Source: an uncultured Clostridia bacterium (GTDB lineage Bacteria > Bacillota > Clostridia > Lachnospirales > CAG-274). From it: a DNA stretch of 64,000 bases. The translations under genes and the position numbers were made by a program. This document shows, in pieces, positions 9,359 through 17,222 of this stretch; within the stretch, counting starts at the first letter, position 1, and every line of letters starts with the position of its first letter. Under the pieces are notes generated by a model. That model ran no database searches. It was not told the origin of the DNA and saw nothing but the letters and a program-made list of their open reading frames with translations. The DNA is taken from positions 1 through 64,000 of the forward strand of contig CANRIS010000013.1 of NCBI GenBank assembly GCA_947630725.1. Direction: 5' to 3'.

Positions 9359-10637
9359 AAACACGGCGGACAATAAGTCTTGCGAACCGGACAATATAAT
9401 AAACCGCATAAAATCCCTGGAGGGCGGACGTATCCGTCCGGGGCTTAAGTCGGTGGGCGAACTGTGCGCAGCAGTCGGCGACCCTCAAAAAAGGCTTGCT
9501 TTCATACATATTGCAGGCACAAACGGAAAGGGCTCCGTAAGCAGCTTTATTTCTTCGGTGCTTGCGGCATCGGGATACAAGGTGGGGAGGTTCTCCTCTC
9601 CTGCGGTCATAGACCCCTATGAGATCATAGGAATAAACGGCGAAAGCATAATCCCCGATGAATACGACCGCATAGGGAGATACCTTCTTGACGTGTGCGG
9701 CGACAGGGGCATAAGCCCCACGCCCTTTGAGCTGGAAACGGTAATGGCCTTTTTGTATTTTGAAAAAAAGGGCGTTGACATAGCCGTCCTTGAAGCGGGA
9801 ATGGGAGGAGAAAACGACTCCACAAATATAATCGGTGCTCCCCTTTTGTCTGTTATTACCGAAATAGGGTTGGATCATATGCGCTTTCTGGGAAACACCG
9901 TTTCTGAGATAGCTCTTTCAAAATCGGGAATAATAAAACAAGGCGCGCCGGTATGTGCTGCCGATATGTCGGAGGAGGCTCTTGACGTAATAAGGCATAA
10001 GGCGAAAGAAAGCTTCTCTCCCCTTTATATAGCCGAAAAAAAGAATATTCTCATTAAAAAGGCGGATATATACGGCTCGGTCTTTGATTTTGAAAACTTC
10101 AGGGACATTGAAATAAAAATGGCAGGTCTGCATCAGACAGAAAATGCGGCTCTTTCTCTTAAGGCTCTGGAAATACTCGGCAGCAGGGGAACAGACATCA
10201 GCGGCCTTAAGGAGGGTATGCGCTCCGCAAAAAACAGATGCAGAATGGAAATAATTTGCGAAAAGCCCCTCTTTATATGTGACGGAGCCCACAACCCCCA
10301 CGGAGCCGCCGCTCTGAGAAAAAGCATGGAGTATTTTTTCGGGGACAAAAAGCTCATACTTATTATGGGCGTACTCAGAGACAAGGACTATGAGGGTATG
10401 GCAAGAGAGCTTGCTCCTTTGGCAAAAACCGTATACGCCATAACCCCGAAGGTCAGTCGGGGGCTTGACGGAGAGGTGCTGTGCTCTGTTTTTAAAGGTC
10501 TTGGCGTTCCGTCAGAAGCCTCGGAGCTTGAAGATGCCTGTCATATGGCTTTGGACAGAGCCTGCGGCGACGATATAATATTGGCGTGCGGTTCTTTGTC
10601 TTTTCTCGGAGAGGTAACAAGCATATGGAAAAAGTAG
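9333..10637 (+). CDS. folC: dihydrofolate synthase / folylpolyglutamate synthase
   Basis: FolC ligates glutamate to dihydropteroate and extends the polyglutamate tail of folates, using ATP. The 434-residue product contains the Mur-ligase-type P-loop in HIAGTNGKGSVSSF, the ENDSTNII segment, GLDHMRFLG, SKSGIIKQG and the C-terminal DGAHNPHG motif. Two ATGs (9333 and 9348) are possible; neither has a strong ribosome site, and translational coupling to the overlapping sensor gene is likely. Confidence 0.93.
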   Translation: MILNIMTHKNTADNKSCEPDNIINRIKSLEGGRIRPGLKSVGELCAAVGDPQKRLAFIHIAGTNGKGSVSSFISSVLAASGYKVGRFSSPAVIDPYEIIGINGESIIPDEYDRIGRYLLDVCGDRGISPTPFELETVMAFLYFEKKGVDIAVLEAGMGGENDSTNIIGAPLLSVITEIGLDHMRFLGNTVSEIALSKSGIIKQGAPVCAADMSEEALDVIRHKAKESFSPLYIAEKKNILIKKADIYGSVFDFENFRDIEIKMAGLHQTENAALSLKALEILGSRGTDISGLKEGMRSAKNRCRMEIICEKPLFICDGAHNPHGAAALRKSMEYFFGDKKLILIMGVLRDKDYEGMARELAPLAKTVYAITPKVSRGLDGEVLCSVFKGLGVPSEASELEDACHMALDRACGDDIILACGSLSFLGEVTSIWKK

Positions 10638-11098
10638 AAAAAATACTTAAAAACAGCAAATACAGATATTACGAAAAGAAAATAGAAGAGGCTGAAAAAG
10701 ACAGGGAGTTTTGTCGGCACGATATAAAGCACTGTATAGACGTTGCAAGGCTGACGCTTTTGCTTTCCTATGATGAAAACGTCCCCCTTGACAGAGAGCT
10801 TGTGTATGGGGCTGCTCTGCTCCACGACATAGGCAGAGCCGAAAGCTGCGCCGACCACAGACAAAGGGGCGCGAAGCTCTGCGTTCCCATACTCATAGAG
10901 TGCGGATATTCAAAAGAAGAGGCTGAGGAGATAGCCTCGGTGATAAAAAGCCACGGCAGCCCTCCCTCGGAGGACGAAAAATCCTTCAGAAGTCTTTTCT
11001 ACAGAGCGGACAAGCTTTCGAGAAACTGCTTTGCCTGCGCCGCCGAAAAGGACTGCTATTGGGAGTCCGACAAAAAAAATATGACGCTTGTTATGTGA
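10625..11098 (+). CDS. HD-domain phosphohydrolase in the folate operon
   Basis: The 157-residue product is a small HD-superfamily protein: His36 within the first helix, the His67-Asp68 doublet in ALLHDIGRAE, and further His/Asp residues suited to metal binding. The ATG at 10625 overlaps the 3' end of folC and has GGAGAGG upstream; an earlier in-frame ATG at 10586 lies deep inside folC. Its place between folC and folP suggests a pterin substrate. Removal of phosphate from dihydroneopterin phosphates is a possible role, since no dedicated phosphatase or folE is seen here. That assignment is inference only. Confidence 0.8.
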   Translation: MEKVEKILKNSKYRYYEKKIEEAEKDREFCRHDIKHCIDVARLTLLLSYDENVPLDRELVYGAALLHDIGRAESCADHRQRGAKLCVPILIECGYSKEEAEEIASVIKSHGSPPSEDEKSFRSLFYRADKLSRNCFACAAEKDCYWESDKKNMTLVM

Positions 11099-11167
11099 CG
11101 GGTATATGTTTTTATACCACAAAACCGCTGTCCGAAGTGAAATATTAAGATATGAGAATATGACAAT

Positions 11168-11998
11168 ATGATAATAGGAAACAAAAATTTCGATACGAAA
11201 AACAAAATATATATAATGGGCATACTGAACGTCACTCCCGATTCGTTTTCGGACGGAGGAAGCTTTGAAAGCGTTGACGCCGCTCTTTCACGCTGCGAAA
11301 AAATGCTTGACGAGGGAGCCGACATTATCGACATAGGCGGAGAGTCCACCCGTCCGGGATATACGCACATATCCTCCGAGGAGGAAAAACGGCGGATAAT
11401 CCCCGTTATAAATGCCATAAAAAAGCGCTTTGACGTACCCGTTTCGGTGGATACCTACAAGGCGGCGACAGCCGAGGCTGCGCTGTCGGAAGGAGCCGAT
11501 ATGATAAACGACATATGGGGCTTTAAGTATGATGGCGCTATGGCGGCGGTATGCAAAAGCTATAATGCCTGCTGCTGTCTTTCGCACAACAGAAAAGAGC
11601 CTGTCTATAGGGATTTTCCAAATGACGTAATAAGCGACCTTGCGGAATCCGTTTCCATAGCGGAGGCTGCGGGCATACCTCGGGACAAAATTATTATCGA
11701 CCCGGGAGTGGGCTTTGCAAAGACATATGAACAGAATCTTGAAATATTGAGGGAGCTTGGCAGACTTTCGGTTCTGGGGCTGCCTGTTCTTCTGGGAGTA
11801 TCGAGAAAGTCTGTCATCGGTCTTACCCTCGGGCTGCCTGTCTCCCAAAGGGTCGAAGGCACCATAGCCGCAGGAGTGATAGGAGCCGTGAACGGGGCTT
11901 CATTTCTCAGAGTACACGACATAAAGGAAAACAAGAGAGCGGCGCTTATGACGGAGGCAATAGTTAAAAATGGACTTGATAAAAATAACCGACATTGA
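11168..11998 (+). CDS. folP: dihydropteroate synthase
   Basis: FolP condenses p-aminobenzoate with 6-hydroxymethyl-dihydropterin pyrophosphate, the sulfonamide-sensitive step. The 276-residue TIM-barrel product shows GILNVTPDSFSDGG, DIGGESTRPG, the SVDTYKA loop, DPGVGFAKT and GVSRKSVIG, all standard binding motifs. It overlaps the following folB-folK fusion by 29 bp. Confidence 0.96.
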   Translation: MIIGNKNFDTKNKIYIMGILNVTPDSFSDGGSFESVDAALSRCEKMLDEGADIIDIGGESTRPGYTHISSEEEKRRIIPVINAIKKRFDVPVSVDTYKAATAEAALSEGADMINDIWGFKYDGAMAAVCKSYNACCCLSHNRKEPVYRDFPNDVISDLAESVSIAEAAGIPRDKIIIDPGVGFAKTYEQNLEILRELGRLSVLGLPVLLGVSRKSVIGLTLGLPVSQRVEGTIAAGVIGAVNGASFLRVHDIKENKRAALMTEAIVKNGLDKNNRH

Positions 11999-12767
11999 GG
12001 TTTTTTCAAATCACGGAGTTTTTCGGGAGGAAAAGGAAAAGGGTCAGCTTTTTTATATTGATCTCAGTCTTTTTACGGATTTCAAAAAGGCTGCCGAAAC
12101 GGACGATATTGACAAAACCACAAACTATGGAGATGTCTGCGCCTTTGCATATGATTTTGTGGCAGAAAACACATTTGACCTTATCGAAACGGTGGCGGAC
12201 GGTCTTGCGGAGGAAATTCTTGTGAGGTTTCCCTCCGTCAGAGAAGCCCGGGTGGAGGTAAAAAAGCCCTACGCCCCCATAAACCGCAGGTTCGGCTGCG
12301 TTTCGGTATGCACATCGAGAAAATGGCACAGGGTCTTTCTGGCTCTCGGCTCCAATATGGGCGACAAAGAAAAAAACATAGCCTTCGGCATAAGTTCTCT
12401 TAAAAACAACGAGGCCATAAGGCTTTTAAAAACCTCACGTCTCATAACCACAAAGCCTGTGGGATATGCCGAGCAGGAGGATTTTTTAAACGGCGCAGCC
12501 GAAATAGAGACTTACCTTGAGCCCGGGGAGCTTCTTGACTTTCTTAAGGAGACCGAAAGGGACTGCGGCAGAACAAAGACATTTCGCTGGGGGCCTCGTG
12601 TGCTGGATCTGGACATAATTTTTTTTGACGATCTCGTTATGGACAGCGATGAGCTGACTATCCCCCACAGAGAAATGCATCTCAGGGATTTTGTGAAAAT
12701 ACCCCTTTCTATGATCGCTCCCGATTTTGTCCACCCCATACTTAAAAAAAGGGTCTGCGAATTGTAA
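11970..12767 (+). CDS. folK: fused dihydroneopterin aldolase / 6-hydroxymethyl-dihydropterin pyrophosphokinase (FolB-FolK)
   Basis: One 265-residue chain carries two successive folate enzymes. Residues 1 to about 118 are FolB, with NHGVFREEKEKGQ and the VEVKKPYAPI end. Residues about 120-265 are FolK, with FLALGSNMGDKEKN, the catalytic-loop residues of GRTKTFRWGPRVLDLDIIF and IPHREMHLRDF. FolB cleaves dihydroneopterin and FolK pyrophosphorylates the product for FolP. Such fusions are known in Firmicutes. It is the last gene of the operon. Confidence 0.95.
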   Translation: MDLIKITDIEVFSNHGVFREEKEKGQLFYIDLSLFTDFKKAAETDDIDKTTNYGDVCAFAYDFVAENTFDLIETVADGLAEEILVRFPSVREARVEVKKPYAPINRRFGCVSVCTSRKWHRVFLALGSNMGDKEKNIAFGISSLKNNEAIRLLKTSRLITTKPVGYAEQEDFLNGAAEIETYLEPGELLDFLKETERDCGRTKTFRWGPRVLDLDIIFFDDLVMDSDELTIPHREMHLRDFVKIPLSMIAPDFVHPILKKRVCEL

Positions 12768-12785
12768 AAAGTAAAAAAGTTATTC

Positions 12786-12814
12786 TTGACAGACGGGCTG
12801 CGCTTATGTTATCA
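12786..12814 (+). promoter_or_regulatory. sigma-A promoter of the leuA T-box transcript
   Basis: TTGACA at 12786-12791, 17-bp spacer, TTATCA at 12809-12814, directly before the T-box leader. Confidence 0.7.
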
Positions 12815-12827
12815 TACAGATATATAC

Positions 12828-13093
12828 GGATAAACACTGTGAAAAGGAATAGTAGGATCTTGGAAGGCTCAAGAGAGACGTCGGGCGGTGCGAGACGTTG
12901 CCGAAAGGGGTTTGAACTCGCCTTTGAGTGGCGGAGCTGAAATAACAGTAGGCTCTGACGGAGGCCAACCGTTAGCTGTCGGCAGGATATGGAAGTATCC
13001 GATTCGAGCGCATCTTTTTCAAGGATGAAACAAGAGTGGTACCGCGGAAGTTTCAGGCTTTCGTCTCTTAACAAGGAGACGAGAGCCTTTTTT
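12828..13093 (+). promoter_or_regulatory. T-box leader, leucine specifier
   Basis: The leader senses uncharged tRNA and controls leuA. Visible elements are an AGTA stretch in stem I near 12851, a GAACTC context with the candidate specifier CTC (Leu) at 12917-12919, the conserved T-box stretch GTGGTACCGCGG at 13036-13047, and a terminator with arms AGGCTTTCGTCTC (13055-13067) and GAGACGAGAGCCT (13075-13087) followed by T residues. The specifier agrees with the downstream leucine gene. Confidence 0.9.
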
Positions 13094-13154
13094 GACGCAT
13101 CAGACATATCCGACAACAGAAAAGAGAATATATAAATAAAGGAGAGAAGTTTAA

Positions 13155-14825
13155 ATGTCAATGAATTACACACGCTACAGAGCTTTCAGCCCCATAGGTC
13201 TGAAGAACAGAACATGGCCCGACAAGGTTATAGAAAAAGCACCCATATGGTGTTCGGTCGATCTTCGTGACGGAAATCAGGCTCTTGTTACGCCTATGAA
13301 CCTTGACCAGAAGATCAATTTTTTCAAGCACCTTGTAAAGCTGGGCTTTAAGGAAATAGAGGTGGGCTTTCCCGCCGCAAGCGACACCGAGTTTGCTTTT
13401 TGCAGAACGCTTATAGAAAAAAATCTTATTCCCGATGATGTGACTATACAGGTGCTTACACAGAGCAGAGAGCATATTATCAGGAGGACGTTTGAGGCTC
13501 TTGAAGGCTGCCCAAAGGCAATAGTGCATCTCTATAATTCGACCTCCACACTTCAGAGAGAGGTCGTTTTCGGAAAGTCAAAGGAAGAAATAAAGGATCT
13601 GGCGGTTTTCGGCGCAAAGCTTCTCAACAGCCTTGCGGATGAATACGGCAGGGATCGTTTCCGTTTTGAATATTCGCCCGAAAGCTTTACGGGGACAGAA
13701 ATGGACTATGCCGTGGAGGTATGCAACGCCGTGCTTGACGAGTGGAAGCCTACCCCCGAAAAAAAGGTAATAATAAATCTTCCCTCTACCGTTGAAATGG
13801 CAACGCCCAATATTTATGCGGATCAGATCGAATATTGTTCAAAAAATATGAAATACAGAGAAAATGTAATACTGAGCCTGCACGCCCACAACGACAGAGG
13901 AGAGGGCATTGCCGCTACGGAGCTTGGCATAATGGCAGGCGCCGACAGAGTGGAGGGCACTCTTTTCGGCAACGGCGAACGTACGGGAAACTGCGACATA
14001 ATGGTGGTGGCTCTCAACCTCTTTACACAAGGAGTAGACCCCGAACTTGACTTTTCGCACATAACGGATACGATAAATATATACGAAAAGTCAACGGGTA
14101 TGAAGATAGACCCCAGACACCCCTATGTCGGCGATCTTGTATATACGGCATTCTCGGGCTCTCATCAGGATGCCATAAAGAAAGGTATGAAAAAGCTGGA
14201 AGAGCATCCCGACAGGTGGGAGGTACCTTATCTTCCCATTGACCCTGCCGATGTTGGCAGAAGCTATGATCCTATCATAAGAATAAACAGTCAGTCCGGC
14301 AAGGGCGGTGTCTCTTATATTCTGGAACACAACTACGGCCTTTCGGTGCCGAGATCTATGCAGCAGGATTTCAGCCTTATCATAACGGGCGAGTCGGACA
14401 GACAGAACAGAGAGCTTGATTTTAAAGAGATATACGATCTTTTCTTCAAGACATATGACGTAAGGGATCCCATCTGCCTCAAATATTATTATGAGGGCGG
14501 CAGCGGAGAAACCGTCACAGTCAAGTCGGATCTGCTCATAAACGGTGATTTCACCACGATACAGGGCAAGGGCAACGGCGTTGTGGACGCTTTCTGCGAT
14601 TCGGTAAAGAAAAAATTCGGCGTGGATTTCGAGGTAGTCAGCTACAGTCAGCACTCTCTCGACTATGGCAACAAGTCAAGAGCCATAACCTATATTCAGC
14701 TTCATGACGAAAGCCAGAAGTCATACTATGGCATAGGCATTTCGGTAAACACTGCAAAATCTTCTCTCAGGGGCATACTTAGCGCCCTCAACCACATATT
14801 GGCAGACAAGGGCATAGAGGTCTGA
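13155..14825 (+). CDS. leuA: 2-isopropylmalate synthase (LeuA, long type)
   Basis: LeuA joins acetyl-CoA and 2-oxoisovalerate, the first committed step of leucine synthesis. The 556-residue product has the DRE-TIM barrel motif SVDLRDGNQAL near residue 35, the metal-ligand region LSLHAHNDRGEG, GNGERTGNCD, and a C-terminal regulatory domain beginning near residue 425. The start ATG has AAAGGAGAG upstream. No leuB, leuC or leuD follows; the transcript is controlled by the leucine T-box before it. Confidence 0.94.
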   Translation: MSMNYTRYRAFSPIGLKNRTWPDKVIEKAPIWCSVDLRDGNQALVTPMNLDQKINFFKHLVKLGFKEIEVGFPAASDTEFAFCRTLIEKNLIPDDVTIQVLTQSREHIIRRTFEALEGCPKAIVHLYNSTSTLQREVVFGKSKEEIKDLAVFGAKLLNSLADEYGRDRFRFEYSPESFTGTEMDYAVEVCNAVLDEWKPTPEKKVIINLPSTVEMATPNIYADQIEYCSKNMKYRENVILSLHAHNDRGEGIAATELGIMAGADRVEGTLFGNGERTGNCDIMVVALNLFTQGVDPELDFSHITDTINIYEKSTGMKIDPRHPYVGDLVYTAFSGSHQDAIKKGMKKLEEHPDRWEVPYLPIDPADVGRSYDPIIRINSQSGKGGVSYILEHNYGLSVPRSMQQDFSLIITGESDRQNRELDFKEIYDLFFKTYDVRDPICLKYYYEGGSGETVTVKSDLLINGDFTTIQGKGNGVVDAFCDSVKKKFGVDFEVVSYSQHSLDYGNKSRAITYIQLHDESQKSYYGIGISVNTAKSSLRGILSALNHILADKGIEV

Positions 14826-14833
14826 AATTTAAT

Positions 14834-14862
14834 TTGATTTGTAGGAGCGTATGCTGTATAAT
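14834..14862 (+). promoter_or_regulatory. sigma-A promoter of pectate lyase 1
   Basis: TTGATT at 14834-14839, 17-bp spacer, TATAAT at 14857-14862. This places an in-frame upstream ATG at 14851 inside the promoter and supports the start at 14920. Confidence 0.7.
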
Positions 14863-14919
14863 TATATAAGGCGGATATTTAAAAACGTTAAAAAAAGGCT
14901 TTACGGAGGAGGTTTTTTT

Positions 14920-16653
14920 ATGAAAATATTCAAAAGGCTTACCGCTGCGGTTCTTGCGGCTGCTATGACTGTCTGCGGACTGTATAGCTGCACCGCAGCC
15001 GCAGCCGAGGATATAAGCTCGGGCGGCTGGTACAATGCGGCCTATGCAGTGTGGAAGGATGACAACCCCGAGGCGGCTGTCGTTCGCTATAAGCCTGTCG
15101 GCAGCTCCGATCTCAGCTATAAGACGGCAGATAAGGAGCTTGTGCGAAAGGCGGCCGATGGAGAGGGTCGTGTTGACATACCGGGTCTTGCGGCAGGCAG
15201 CTATGACATCGAGATAATAAAGAGCGACAAAACAAAGCTCAGCACAACGGCTGTTGTATTTGACGAGGATCGTTCGGGATATGCTCACTTCGGACGAACC
15301 GAGCCGGGGACACCCTATTATTATGGAGTAGGCGCATACAAGGATGACGGAACGCCCAAAAAGAACGCAAAAATCGTATATGTGACCGAGGAAACAAAAA
15401 ATACTGTCAAATTTGACAGATATACGGGCATAGGCGAGATACTTACCAACGCAAAATATATAAAGGATCCCCTTATCGTCAGGATAGTAGGCGAGATAGA
15501 TACCACCGCATGGGAGCTTACGGGCTATGACGGAAAGAGATATTTTATATCCGAGACAACAGGTCTTGAGGCTGGAACATATAAGGATCTCGCAGGAAAA
15601 GAACACGACTATCCCGATACGGTCAATTCGGGCGTTGCCATTGACGGACTTTCAAACCGCTTTACCGTACACGACCCCAATATTCTGCAGATCAAAAAGC
15701 TGCCAAACTCGGTTTCGGACGTTATCTTCCAAAAGACAGACGATCCCGAAAAAGAGGACACGGCTATAAATATGATGAATCTGCGAGGAGACGGAAAGGA
15801 TAACTACAATCTTTCAGAAATAACCATAGAGGGCGTAGGCCCCGGCGCAGCCCTTAAAAACTGGGGTCTGAGCTTCAGATATTGTGAGAGCATAGAGATC
15901 AAGAACCTAAGCTTTGGCTCGAACCCCGAGGACGCAGTAAATGCCCAGAACGCAAACTATGTATGGGTGCACAGATGTACCTTCAACAGAGGGGCTAACC
16001 ACTGTGACATCACTTTTGAAAAGGACAAATATTTCGGGGACGGCTCTATGGATATGAACGAAAACAGAAATATTACGGCATCCTACAATAAGTTCGACCA
16101 CACGAGAAAGACATCTCTCAACGGCGGCGGCGACTCGACTCAGCAGTTTAACTATACATACCACCACAATTATTTTGTGGGCGGAGGTTCAAGACATCCC
16201 CTTACACGGTTTGTAAACCTCCATATGTACAACAACTATTTCAAGGATATAGACTCCTACTGCATAAGCGCCAGAGCTTCGGCGTGGGTATTCTCCGAGG
16301 CAAACAATTATGACATAGAGTCCAACGCCTTTGTTATCCACAACAATGCAGACAAGGGCTATGGAACAATAAAGTCATACGGAGACGTATTCAAGGACTA
16401 CAAGTATGAGGATAAGGACGAAACGGGAAACATCCATCTGGCAGAAAGCCGTACGGAAACCTATTCTCCGACAAATACGAATCACCCCGAAGAAACGAGG
16501 AATTTCGATACAAAGTCTGATGTATTCTATTATAACGACAGTACCGGGACTACAGACGTAAAGAACCTTCTTTCGGCTGAGGATGTACCCGAATATACAA
16601 TGACCTATTCGGGAACCTTTTCCGATGGTACGGTATATACCGAAATAAAATAA
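14920..16653 (+). CDS. secreted pectate lyase (PL1 family)
   Basis: This extracellular enzyme should cleave polygalacturonate by beta-elimination. The 577-residue product has a signal peptide ending near TAAAAAED, an N-terminal beta-sandwich-like module (GGWYNAAYAVW to about residue 110), then a PL1 parallel beta-helix. PL1 hallmarks are NYVWVHRCTF (the vWiDH-like motif), DVTFEKDK-like calcium-site acidic residues, and RHPLTRFVNLHMYNN carrying the conserved Arg. GGAGGAGG precedes the ATG. It is a paralogue of the 17.2-kb lyase and lacks the latter's C-terminal extension and dockerin. A hairpin terminator follows. Confidence 0.88.
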   Translation: MKIFKRLTAAVLAAAMTVCGLYSCTAAAAEDISSGGWYNAAYAVWKDDNPEAAVVRYKPVGSSDLSYKTADKELVRKAADGEGRVDIPGLAAGSYDIEIIKSDKTKLSTTAVVFDEDRSGYAHFGRTEPGTPYYYGVGAYKDDGTPKKNAKIVYVTEETKNTVKFDRYTGIGEILTNAKYIKDPLIVRIVGEIDTTAWELTGYDGKRYFISETTGLEAGTYKDLAGKEHDYPDTVNSGVAIDGLSNRFTVHDPNILQIKKLPNSVSDVIFQKTDDPEKEDTAINMMNLRGDGKDNYNLSEITIEGVGPGAALKNWGLSFRYCESIEIKNLSFGSNPEDAVNAQNANYVWVHRCTFNRGANHCDITFEKDKYFGDGSMDMNENRNITASYNKFDHTRKTSLNGGGDSTQQFNYTYHHNYFVGGGSRHPLTRFVNLHMYNNYFKDIDSYCISARASAWVFSEANNYDIESNAFVIHNNADKGYGTIKSYGDVFKDYKYEDKDETGNIHLAESRTETYSPTNTNHPEETRNFDTKSDVFYYNDSTGTTDVKNLLSAEDVPEYTMTYSGTFSDGTVYTEIK

Positions 16654-16671
16654 TAAAATCATAAAATCATA

Positions 16672-16706
16672 CGGGCGCAGTCATATGGGGCTGCGCTCCT
16701 TTTTTG
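16672..16706 (+). terminator. terminator after pectate lyase 1
   Basis: Arms GCGCAG and CTGCGC around a TCATATGGGG loop, then TCC and six T residues. Confidence 0.75.
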
Positions 16707-16764
16707 CATTCTTAAAAATAAAATATATTTTGACTTTATTTGTTTGCGATGTCGAAAAAATGTG

Positions 16765-16793
16765 TTGATTTTGATTCGGAAATATAGTATAAT
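16765..16793 (+). promoter_or_regulatory. strong sigma-A promoter of a small RNA
   Basis: TTGATT at 16765-16770, exactly 17 bp, TATAAT at 16788-16793. No credible protein gene starts downstream before the tandem terminators. Confidence 0.75.
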
Positions 16794-16799
16794 AAAATC

Positions 16800-17014
16800 A
16801 TAAAAGAAAGAGCAGGTACGCTAATACCTACTCTTTCCGAAATGGCACCCACTTCAAAAGTGGTTGGTCGGCGATTTGTTAAGCAGGCATATAGCCTACA
16901 AAATCAAGACCGCTTCTCCATTTGCGATTAGGGAGCGGTCTTTTTCATTACAACAGTTTCATTAAATCAAAATCAGACCGCTTTCCCATTTGTGCTTAGG
17001 AGCGGTCTTTTTTT
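16800..17014 (+). ncRNA. candidate small RNA with tandem duplicated terminators
   Basis: A transcript from the promoter at 16765-16793 would begin with the hairpin GAAAGAGcAGGT...ACCTACTCTTTC (16806-16837) and pass an inverted repeat CCACTT/AAGTGG. It would end at a terminator 16907-16945 (AGACCGCTTCTCC...GGGAGCGGTCT, T-run), with a second, near-identical terminator at 16975-17014. The terminators and their upstream CAAAATCA flank look like a tandem duplication. The layout resembles antitoxin RNAs of type I toxin-antitoxin loci, but no small hydrophobic toxin gene is visible. This explains the otherwise gene-free 16654-17222 gap. Confidence 0.6.
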
Positions 17015-17103
17015 ATTGCGGTTTTATGGGAAGGCTCGGCAAAGTGCCTTTGGCGATTATGCGGTTTAACCTGAGAATTTGCAGCAAAAATTAAACATAC
17101 ATC

Positions 17104-17132
17104 TTGAATTTCAATGGTAACTGATTTATAAT
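17104..17132 (+). promoter_or_regulatory. sigma-A promoter of the dockerin-lyase operon
   Basis: TTGAAT at 17104-17109, 17-bp spacer, TATAAT at 17127-17132, about 90 bp before the start codon. Confidence 0.65.
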
Positions 17133-17222
17133 TAATATGTATTGATTTTTTTATGGAAAAAATCGGCAGTTTAAAAATTTTTTAAGAGTACGAAAATTAA
17201 ATTTAAAAAACGGAGGGAGATT

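Noticed and set aside
12828..13093. Leucine leader-peptide attenuator before leuA
   Set aside because: No Leu-rich short frame; the T-box stretch and specifier explain the leader fully.
16842..16931. A 29-codon frame from ATG to TAG inside the small RNA at 16.8 kb
   Set aside because: No ribosome site, overlaps the terminator hairpin, and the product is basic and not hydrophobic, unlike type I toxins.
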